Source: Symbiodinium natans (Eukaryota > Sar > Dinophyceae > Suessiales > Symbiodiniaceae). From it: 64,000 nucleotides of DNA. The position numbers were made by a program, and so were the translations under genes. The notes under the pieces are model-generated. The model was not told the DNA's origin. It did no database searches and worked only from the letters and a program-made list of their open reading frames with translations. Location: positions 418,602 through 482,601 of the forward strand of contig CAJNDS010000780.1 of NCBI GenBank assembly GCA_905221605.1, given 5' to 3'. Positions 45,354 to 54,689 of the stretch are shown here, piece after piece; within the stretch, counting starts at the first letter, position 1, and each line of letters begins with the position of its first letter.

Positions 45354-46290
45354 ACCTCACACTTGCCGTTCGTCCCTGAAGCCTGATTCCACAATCCCTA
45401 CTGAACTGCGAAAACAAATCCTTCAGTCGTTTGCCGAATTTCCGTATGCAAGGTGCAGCACCGGCACAAGATCTTCGGCGCTGCTCACACTTTGGTGGGC
45501 GAAGAATGCAGGACGTGGGTGCCGCAACAAGGGTGGAGCATAGCACATCATAGCACATCATGGCAGATCATGGCACATCATGGCACATCATGGCACATCA
45601 TGGCACCGTGGAGACAAAGGCTGTGTGTCTTGAGGGCATTTTGCACTCAGGGTCAGAACATCTAGAGTCCAGCACTGCTTCAGAGCATCCAGTGCTTGAG
45701 CTTAAGGGGGGTTGTGCCTCGTGCGCATGTTATGCCAGGCCACAACGCAGAAGCGGCTCTTCGGATGGCAGAGGACGCCTGTTGCGAAGAAGGCTACCAG
45801 AAGTGGACTTCAATGTGATGGTCTTCCAACTTCTTACCTTGTGATCATACTGACCGCTATATACACAGCTACAGCTACCCGCCCCGGCGGGGAAATTAGA
45901 TCCCGAAGCATACGATTAGTTTAGGAGCCCGCAAACGTTAGAGTTTTGAGATCAGGGTTTAACGGTTTTGGGATGATGGCCTGCCGGGATTCGGGCAAGA
46001 ATGAGAGGGCTATGGCGACTCAAGGGTTGGGCTTCGAGGACCTGAAGTGCCTCAACCGATTGATGGAGTCGGGCTGGCTCCGGGATTGGCTGCTGCCAGA
46101 GTTGCCACCCGGCGTAGCATTTGCTTTCTTCATTTCATCAGCGGAACAAGGGGCCAAGCATGGTCAGCAGAGCATGTGGTTAGACTATACCATTCATGAA
46201 ATCATAAAATGTTTCAAGAACAGACGACGTATAACTCTCGACTCATCAGTAGAAGTATTGCATTCGCCCCAGCACGAAAGCCAGTTGTGA
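45354..46290 (+). CDS. candidate gene, at least three exons, unknown
   Basis: Exon 45354-45452 (99 nt; TIPTELRKQILQSFAEFPYA; CCCCAG acceptor, GTGCAG donor), exon about 45739-45813 (HNAEAALRMAEDACCEEGYQ; GCCAG acceptor, GTGATG donor), then a long open segment to 46290 (LGFEDLKCLNRLMESGWLRD, DYTIHEIIKCFKNRRRITL) ending in TGA. Composition is strongly coding in all three. No domain recognised. A 10-bp tandem repeat lies in the first intron. Confidence 0.5.
45539..45606. repeat. 10-bp tandem repeat
   Basis: About seven units of ATCATGGCAC with early variants ATCATAGCAC and ATCATGGCAG, perfectly spaced at 10 bp, close to one helical turn. Confidence 0.93.
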
Positions 46291-46501
46291 GAGTTGGCGG
46301 GCGCTGTGGTAGCAGCAAATGCTTATACAGACCAAAATGTGCTGGAACACTCGGGATGTAGTTTGGAGTCATGGTTTCGAGGCCGGAGGCGCAAAGCCTG
46401 AACCCTTCGAGTGCAGAGACCGGACAAGCAATTTGTTTTGTTAGCAGCACACTGTACAGATGTATTATAGTGGTTATACTGGCACTATAGAATATTAGGG
46501 C

Positions 46502-46753
46502 ATGAGTTTGGGTCCTTGCATCCCATCCTTGCGCGACGACACCAGGCAGTGCCCAGAGCTGATGCAGCCAGCGTGTGCGGGTTACCTGCCGCTTGGACGG
46601 ATTGTGACCCTGCTTCGTGCCAGAGCTCCGATTCTAGATATTGAGCTTCGGGATCTGGGTTCAGGCTTCTGCAACGAAGCGCAAATGGCAAAGAGCATGA
46701 GAGTTCCATGGATCGCGAACAGTGTGCACGCCCTCACCAAGGGGAGCTTGTGA
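46502..46753 (+). CDS. possible exon upstream of ETHE1
   Basis: The + frame reads LLRARAPILDIELRDLGSGF, then MRVPWIANSVHALTKGSL and stop. It is coding-like. It could be the 5' region of the ETHE1 gene (an internal ATG at 46684 gives a basic, hydrophobic start that might serve as a transit peptide) or the end of the previous gene. Not resolved. Confidence 0.3.
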   Translation: MSLGPCIPSLRDDTRQCPELMQPACAGYLPLGRIVTLLRARAPILDIELRDLGSGFCNEAQMAKSMRVPWIANSVHALTKGSL

Positions 46754-46882
46754 CCTTGCTTATGGAAAGGTTCTTCGAAAGACCCCCCCCCCCCCCCACA
46801 TCTCGGCCGACGCCCACCCACTCCAAGTTTCCTCCACAGCCGCAGAACCTTCAACTTGGGCATCCCTGCCTCATTGCCTGAG

Positions 46883-49800
46883 GTTAGAGCAGTTCTTCGA
46901 GCCCTTGACCTTCAGCAACACATACCTCGTGGCTTGCAAGTCGACCAAGGATTGAGATGCTGAGGTAAATGGACCCTGTGAGTCGACTTCCATAGGGTTC
47001 CCTTGTGTTGGACTTGGGTTCAATCTACGGGGAAAGGATGGGACAGGAGGATTTGGGACCAAGGCGCTGAGCCCCTTCACGGCCGGAATCGCATAAGCCG
47101 ACGTCGCAAGCGTGAGAGCATGGAGAGCTCTGGCCCAAACCCTCAGTCTCCCAAGAAACCGCCAACCAGCGACATGTTGGAGACCCGAGCCAAGTGCCAT
47201 CAAGTGCCGAATGCATCGGCGTGTCGCCTGCGACCGAAGCTGTCACGATTCTTGGGAGAAAGAGGGTGCCTACGCAGCAACTGTAAGACCTCAGATGCTG
47301 TACTCTCGTGCCCCGACCTGCAGGAAGCAATCTTGATAGATCCGGAGGCGAGCCGGACGGAGCGAGACCTCGAACTCATCGAGGAGCTTCGGCTCATACG
47401 GAATGTTTGCCAGGGTTCGGTGGTGAAGGCTTGGTAGAGTGGTTGACTTGTAGCAGGACCAAGGTCGCAAGGTGTCGCACGATTTCAAAAATTTGTTTCG
47501 GCGACCTTCTTCGAAGCAGCTCTCGGCCGAGGAGTCAGGACTTCATCTCAAGTATGTCGTGAACACGCATTGCCGGAGCCCCGGGGTCTCAGAGACGTAA
47601 TTGTTAGAATCTAGGACTGTGCTAGGAGACTAGGAGTTCACAGAAGCTGGTGTCTTTGCTTCTCGAGAGCGCTGTGGTTTTCAACTAGCCCAAATTTTCC
47701 AGCGCCCGCTCTCGTGGGCCAATCCTCTTCCCTTCTTTCAATCGCGGGGGGTCCTTGCGCTTGAAATGCTGCACCGCCCTCAGAAGTGGGTGCTGCGCTG
47801 GGCAGGTCACTACGACCACGTGAACATGACAGGCGCCGTGCCTGTGACATTTGGTCCGCTTCTGGCGCCTCCTTGAGGGGCTTGCTTCAGACTTCTGTGT
47901 CCATCTGCTCAACCATGCTTCAATTGCCGAAGTTCCTCTGCTCGCTCTGAGCCCCGATGCTGCCTGCAAGTTTCCATGGATACATGGCAGTCTGTCATTC
48001 TATTTCATTCTATTGCGTCGCAGCAGGAAAGTAGAGTCATGGATCTTTGGCCACAGAGCTTGTCCAGGGAGCGACGTGATCAAGAAGCTTCGTCACGTCC
48101 CGCTCTTGAGCTCCAAAGCTTCCGGTGCTGCGGCAGATGAGCATCACAGATGCAAAAAGAATAGCCCGATGGGTGTGGCTCGCTCTAGTCGCAGTCATAG
48201 AGCGCATTGTGTGTTGGGTCATCTTTCAAAAGAACTTTAGGTACTCTTCCCTTCCCCCAAAAAAGTAAGAGGAACTACAATAATGTGTCGTGGTGCGCTT
48301 GCCACTGGACTTGGTCGATGGTCATCCCCAAGGCGGGCATGTAAGGGTTGCAGCCTCCAAGGCGTTCAGGTCATCTTGGCGTTGATGAGCCATTATTGGG
48401 TAAATCGCACCTGGAGCAGAATCCTGCCACCCAGGTTCCTCTCACAGGGAAGTACGGTGACCTTTGGGCAGTACTGGCTCGAAGTTCGGGAAACACCAGG
48501 TGCGCTTGGAGGGGGCTCGGGTCAAGGCTGTAGAGGGATTAGACTTAAGAACTCAACTATTGAACCAGCTTTCCGGTTCTGTGCTCACTGTTCCCGTATC
48601 TGGCTGGTGAAAACATGCCGAGTAGGAAGCACCAGATCCCAGCAAAAGCAATGAGGATGTTTGCAGGGGAAAGCCACTTGCAAGCAAGAGTGTGTGTGTT
48701 GTCAGCTCTGCGTGTACTCGGCCGTGTGATGTCTGTGCGAAGTGCGCTCTCTTGTGTGCATACGACAGTCGGGTCCTGCATAGTACAACCAAGCTGCTAC
48801 GACATGTGCAGCTAACGACAGGACGGACATGTTGAGAGCTATCCTTCTTGAGGAGACGAGCCTGTTGGCCCAAGCACACGCACACACAGAGGGGCCGTAT
48901 ACAAGCACCTAAAGTTGGACCTAAAGTGCTTATAATTCAACATGCAATCCACAAGCTCCCGCTCAGAGGTTTGTCCTTCGTGTAGAAAGCTGCACTTCAC
49001 TGCCAGGATGTGACAGGTAGAGGAACCTTGGGAGGGAAAGAGTGGCAGCCAGAAGTCGGATAGGATCTTCACCCTGCGCACTCCCCGAAACTTATTGATT
49101 TGCATGGTACCTTAAGCATATGTACATACATAATGTATATACATGTACCATATATATGTCGCCCGGTAGACCCCTGGCTCCCTGCCAAGAACCAGATTCA
49201 TGACTACTGCGAGCGCTTACGCACCATAAATCTGTTGAGGCCACACCAGCGGCTGCCTGACTTACATCCTCAGGGGACCCGGAGAGCCTAAGGCGCTTTC
49301 TTCCTTGTCACTGTGTTGCAAAAGGTGGATTTCGGGTTCCTTCGCAGAGCCCACCCCCCCAACCATGTGGAGGTGGCCTTTACGGGCGATGCGCTCTTGG
49401 TCCGCAGCTGCGGCTACTCTGCTTCATTCTGCCTTGCGCATTTGCTGTTTCAGGGCTAATATCGCTTCAATCACACGGGCTTTCGATTGTGGTAATTCGG
49501 TTGGATCATGTGTTTGTCCGTGCAGCGATGCAATGTGTATGCATTGTCAAGGTTGTGTTTTGCAATTTGGCTGGCAACGTGGGGCAATGTGTTTCCTCCT
49601 GCTTCAGTACGGCTTGTGGCCTTGACTCCAGTGGTGTCTACTGCTTGCCAGTGTCATCAGCCTGCTTGCGGCATCCTTCTGGGTGGACCATGTCAATCAA
49701 GATAAAAGTTGGCACAATGGGATAAAGTGTTTGCACAACACAGTGGCAGTCACACGCAATGAGGGCGATACGGCGATAAAGCCCTCGGCAACCGCAATGG

Positions 49801-51798
49801 CCAGCCTCAGCCTCTTGAATCACAGGAGCAACTTCAGCCAACCACTGACTCTTGGATTATCTCGCCTTGCGGCTCGTAGCATTGCGGTCCGGATTTCTCG
49901 GAATCCATCAACTGATTTCTGAAGTGGGGTGCCTGATACTGAGAAAAGGGCATCGATGTGCACGCGAACGTGCTCGAGTTCGGTGGACTTGCGCAGATCA
50001 GCACCTTATGAAACTTCAGTGCGGCAGGTTGGATGGCCTTCCTGGCAATCGGGCTCGGCCAATCCTTCCAAAGGCCACTTTACACTCCATCAATTCGGAA
50101 CCTGGAGAATGGGACCATGGCGTGGTCAAGAAAATACATTTGGACGCCGCATGCTCTTGTATTTGATATACTTGAATATTTTGAATGTAGCTGGGATCTA
50201 CCCGTCTGTGTCATCAAAGCATGCAGCGAGGACCTTGACGACTAAACTTTTCGCAAAGTAAACTCCGTTGGTCGGGCTTTAATTGTCCTGGGGGGAACTT
50301 AGTATGCTGCACCCTGAAATCTGAGTTCATGCAAGTCACTTGGGGTTCCCCTTTGGTCTGCCCTTGCTTGCTATGTGCAAGTGTGAGAGTCGAAACAGCT
50401 AAACCAGTGTGCGGCCCTGCAGTGTGTTGCCTGAGTGTCAGCTCTAGGCTCAGCTATGCAGGTGAGAAACAACCAGCAGCAAAGCCCAGTACAGCCCCAG
50501 CTCGAAGTCCCCAGGCCGAACTGACTTCAAGGAGGGTGACTTGGCGCCGCCAAAACCGGGAACCTTTAGGCGAGCTAGGTAGGCACTTGGGTATTTCATT
50601 CGCCTGTCTTTTGTCTAGGAGTAGTGTTAAGCGGCGTACAGGCTTTGGCATCCACGTGGTCGTCTGTGATTGAAGTAGTCAGTGGTCCGAGGCATGGACC
50701 AGCTTCATGGTTCAACAACTCATCCTCTTCAAATGTTAAGGGCTCCAGTAGTCCCAGGATGCAACAACGAAGGAAGCCTCTGCACCCCGACCGCCTCACA
50801 GTAGCTTTTCGTCGCCATGGTCGTTCATGGTTGACGAACACATGTCGATGGATTGACGTATCGAGCGAAGGTACGAACCTAGAGACCGTTTGCACTAAAC
50901 TAACTAAGAGTTTTTTTGGGCAAAGCTGGCAAGCTGAAGCCATCGGAAGCCATGACATGGAAGCATTCCCTTCGAAAGCATCGTGGAAGCGAGGCAATGC
51001 TGGACAGTTATTCGACAGCGTTCACCGCGAGATTTTCAGCCTCGATTCCGAGACCCAGATCTTTCCTGGCAGGGCCCTCACGGCGGTACTTACAGTTACA
51101 GGCTTTCCGCAACCCTTCAACCGACCCCGGCGTTGAACAATGTCACCATACAGCCTACAAAGCCTTTGATTGCAGGGTGATCGAGGGCCATCATCTCTGA
51201 CCGATGTCTTGTGAACGTTGGCTGCAAGGCCATTGCAAAAATCTCACACAGAAGCATTCAACCCACGAGGCCTGTGACTGTAGCATCGGCAGCATCGCCG
51301 AACTATCCGAACGATCGCGGGCAGCACCGACTTGCCTCGAACCGCTGATACCGAAAGTTCCCAGAAAGCCCCACGCAGTATCAATTTTAGCCCTAAACCT
51401 TTCTCAGGTCACGAATACAGCGGGCGGAACAACTCCACTGTGGGGGAAGAGAAGGCCGAAGCTCTAAGCTTCACTTTTTCAAGGTCTGCCGGGGCCGGGG
51501 GTCCCGAGTCTCCGCTCCAATCGTGCAGAAGCCTGCATCCTCAAGTGGCCTTAAAAGAGTTGAAGGCCTGAAAGCCTGTCAGCCCAGTAGTCGAGCCGCC
51601 TTGGTTTCAACTCCAAACGAAGGCCACGGTCTATGCATTCTGGGTAGTTTTTTGCTGTACAACATGGCCCCAGCCCTTCCCGTTAACAGTGCCGAAAAAG
51701 GGCGCTCAAGGAAGCCTTCTTCCATGTAAAGCCCAAGAGGCCTTCAACCCACGGCTGACGCACAGCCGAGAGGACTTCATCCTCCTCATGGCCTCCTG
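46883..51798 (+). CDS. ETHE1: ETHE1-type persulfide (sulfur) dioxygenase, metallo-beta-lactamase fold
   Basis: Oxidises glutathione persulfide to sulfite in mitochondrial sulfide detoxification (family knowledge). Exons by eye: 46883-46949 (FFEPLTFSNTYLVACKSTK), 47324-47383 (EAILIDPEASRTERDLELIE), 47532-47571 (GLHLKYVVNTH), 47806-47832, 48068-48138, 48448-48499 (STVTFGQYWLEVRETP), 49240-49294 (GHTSGCLTYIL), 49348-49412 (VEVAFTGDALLVRSCG), 50515-50535, 50994-51068 (LFDSVHREIFSLDSETQIFP), 51408-51454 (HEYSGRNNSTVGEEK), 51740 to about 51798 (AFNPRLTHSREDFILLM). Phases fit at every junction except 48138/48448, where a few residues, probably a micro-exon, are missing. Metal-site motifs are complete: THCHYDH, GHT, FTGD and the late His (HEY, normally HDY). 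First and last exons are not located; about 213 residues recovered of about 250. Confidence 0.9.
47384..51739 (+). other. non-canonical intron set of the ETHE1 gene
   Basis: Donor sites fixed by protein continuity: GA at 46950 and 47384; GC at 47572, 47833, 49295, 49413, 51069 and 51455; GT at 48500 and 50536; probably GA at 48139. All acceptors are AG. GT donors are thus the minority. Two exons are only 27 nt (47806-47832) and 21 nt (50515-50535). Confidence 0.8.
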
Positions 51799-52368
51799 GC
51801 CCTGTTCGGGGGGGCACGCTCGGGTAATTGGATGTATGTTGTTGGACTTCTTGGAATTCTTGAGTGGCAGCTCCCTCCAAACCCTAAACCCCTTTGGGTG
51901 CATCCTCGCATCCTGCCGTAGTCCCAGGCGCAGCCACTTGGTTGGAGGGCTTTGAGCTCTCAATTGTGGTGTTTGGAACACGCGGCGCAGTTTCATAAGT
52001 TGTTTCGGTCCTCTGTTCTGTACCGCAGGCCGAGCTGGAGTTGCCACCACCCAGGTTTTCAAAGGAAACTTTGCTGCAAGTGGTAGCAGTTTTCGAGTTC
52101 GCATAATGTAACAGGAAGAATGGCAACACTGCTCACCAAGGTTGAGAACACCAGCACTCTTCTGAGTCTTTAGGGGCCTGGTTGCTTGCAGCGGAAGAGG
52201 CTGCACAGGCGTCGGTCATGAAGATCACGAGATCCAGTGTGGATAGCTCGGGCCTAGCGTTCCACAAGCCGTGCTGCAGGGATTCCAAAGACCTTTACAG
52301 GGGCTCAAGAAAGAAGAGCTTCGTAGGAGTGCAGGGGGTTGGGGGTTGAGCTACTCAAGCCGCCCCAG

Positions 52369-52631
52369 GTGAAGGGCGTCGTTTCATCCCAAACTGCCCT
52401 GAACTTCACAATTCCGGATAGATTCGGCGGGACACTGAAATGGACTCAACTAACAAGCTTGTAAGTAAGGCTGACAGAGGGATGGCCGTGTCGTCTTCAA
52501 TCGATCACCGCTTGCTTCTGCAGCATCTGTGTCAATTGTGTCACTCCAGTCGTTTTCGGCAGAAGGCCCCTGAGCTTTCACACGGTGTACAGGACACTTC
52601 TGACTCCCAGACGGTCTCAGTTGCAACAATC
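52369..52631 (+). CDS. two joined exons, unknown gene
   Basis: Exon 52369-52460 follows a GCCGCCCCAG acceptor, reads KGVVSSQTALNFTIPDRFGG then TLKWTQLTS, and ends at a textbook GTAAGT donor. Exon 52524-52631 lies between TTGCTTCTGCAG and another GTAAGT, and in matching phase reads ICVNCVTPVVFGRRPLSFHT. The two classic GT donors contrast with the GC/GA donors of ETHE1. No family recognised; start and end not found. It probably belongs with the exon at 54168. Confidence 0.5.
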
Positions 52632-53071
52632 GTAAGTGTGGCACACCACAGTGGATGCAGCCTCTGGTGAGGGAGGTGGCCCGAACTCCACAAGCCCTGG
52701 AAAGCAGCCCCCGAAATCGGTTCAAACCCTTTATGCCCCCAACCACCTAAAGGCCCAAACACTACAACCATTTAACGGGTGAAAGCCCCACAAGTCCCAG
52801 AAAGAGGCCTTTACGCGCTCATCATGTTAAGCATGAGCCCTCAAAGAAGGTCGTAAAGTCTCAAGCCGACAAGACCTGAAACCATGATAGCTGCCTTCAG
52901 CACCTTGTGCCCCAAGATCCCGCCTTTGAACCGGGATGCGCAGAGGCTGCATGGCCCGTTCGGCCGTTTGTTTCGGAAGGGGGCGATAGGGGGGGCGGCC
53001 AGTCGTGCTTATGGGCTTTGGGCTTGTAAAGGCCAGTAGAGACACGTTGTTGTCTACTTTTTTTGAATTTG

Positions 53072-53088
53072 GGGGGGGGGGGGGGGGG
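53072..53088. repeat. poly-G tract
   Basis: About 17 G followed by CGCGCG. Similar G or C runs of 10 or more lie at 34109, 36970, 46784 and 56355. Confidence 0.9.
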
Positions 53089-53169
53089 CGCGCGTTGAGC
53101 GGATATGCACAGACCTGTTACATGGCCCCTGGGTTCCAAAGGGCCCCAGAGAGGCCGAGCCTTGAAAGT

Positions 53170-53416
53170 CCTCTGGTGTTTGCTGCGGCTCAAGTTGCAA
53201 AAAATTGTTGAAGCCTGCGCCACCAGAGGCCGCAAAATACCCTTTAAGGGTTTCTAAAAGCGGAAGCTGGAGTTCGGCACGAAGCTCGGGAGAAGCATGC
53301 CGCTGGATCTCTGTCAACACTTCCGACTGAATGGAATCCTGAAGGGGTCCAGTTGCCAGAATTGCCCTCATCTGTAGTGGTCTCCATGGACATTTTGCGT
53401 CGTGAAGCCGCACCAT
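53170..53416 (-). CDS. minus-strand coding-like segment, unknown
   Basis: The minus frame runs about 80 codons with a convincing helical composition (ILATGPLQDSIQSEVLTEIQ, RHASPELRAELQLPLLETLK, GYFAASGGAGFNNF). It is far more protein-like than the + frames here. If real it is the only well-supported minus-strand coding segment in the window, perhaps an inserted gene fragment. Toward 53,090 it runs into a G/C homopolymer. Confidence 0.4.
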
Positions 53417-54167
53417 GCAGAACCAGCATGGAGAAGCTATAGCTTTGATCTGGAGCCCGATGAGTTCTTAATCCCGAACCTTGGATTGGAATCCATCTAA
53501 TCCCACAGCATCAGCAGACACGAGGCTGCTTCTCCCATCTTGCGAACTTCAGCTGGATCGCTGTGTGTCAGAGTCCAGGAGCTTGAACTCTTCGGGGCCA
53601 CGCCCGGGGCGTACAGGAAAAACAGGAGACCCGGGAGGCATTTGGAATGACCGTGTCGGCTTGAGGAAGATTCTCACAGTCAAGCTGGGCCCAGGACTCT
53701 GAGACAAGTGCACCCCATACAGACTGGGCTCACCGGGCGTGCCCGACGCAGAGCCAGCCGGCAGCCGGCAACTGCGTAGTCAGAACTCAGTCGCCAAGTC
53801 TTTGCTGCACATGCCAATGCCATGCGTAAAATCCCGATGCTGGCTTTGCACCGCTTTGAGGGTCGGTAGCCCAAAACTAATTAAGGGGGATCTTGAACTG
53901 AACATACATGTAAAAGAGATTTTGTGCATGTTCCGAAGAAACAGCGACAATGTTCTTGTTTACCAAGGTTCCAACGCCATACCCTAAGCTGCAATTCGCC
54001 TTTAGTTGGTGCACCTGCGTGGGGTTTAGAATGCCTTCATGCCAAGCCCCAGTTCCCACACTTGTCACGGTTGAGATGGGAGTCGCGGTGGCCCCAGAGC
54101 TTTCAGCCCAAAGCCTTTGATTTGTGCAGCCAAGCCATGCCACACCGGCCACACCCACACGATGCAG

Positions 54168-54281
54168 GTGATACAAATCGCACAGCAAGCAGCCCGAGAG
54201 TTGCTAGAGGACCCCGATCTCCTTACCAGGGGGCGGTTTCAGGTTGAGAGAAATTTCCAAAAACTTGTTTCAGATGCAGGA
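54168..54281 (+). CDS. strong internal exon, unknown
   Basis: 114 nt between GATGCAG and the textbook donor GTGAGT. It reads VIQIAQQAARELLEDPDLLT then RGRFQVERNFQKLVSDAG, a helical, charged segment. The wider open frame runs on to 54680, but its later part is less convincing. No family assigned. Confidence 0.5.
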
Positions 54282-54689
54282 GTGAGTTGTCAGGAGTTTC
54301 CGGGGAGCTTCACACTGCACCGAACATGTGCTAAGCCCGTGACAAGTCCGCTGTGTAAGCTGTTCACCAAGGGCACCATGCCGGGATTGTTGCAGCTGGC
54401 GCGGGGCTTCGGGATTGTGGGCTCTTGTGGCCGAGTCGCCCCCCAAAGCCTGGCTTCGAAGCAAGCCTCGACCCGAATGAGGAAGAGAGAACGAAGGGAC
54501 AGCTCTCGAGCCGTCACCTCAGGGGCTCGTGAGTGGTTTTTTGAACTGAATTGGGATGGACACGATTCAGGGAAATTGGACCAATGGGGTTTCTCTGACA
54601 TGCCCTACTCTCAGAGCCAGAGTCGCTCTCTACAGCAGTATGTATATTTGATGGTACTTGTTTTGCACTGTGGCTCTTAACAACACGGA

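Noticed and set aside
47003-47320. Upstream part of the 144-codon frame ending in ETHE1 exon sequence
   Set aside because: Family alignment shows that the previous exon ends at 46949 and joins directly at 47324, so this stretch is intron.
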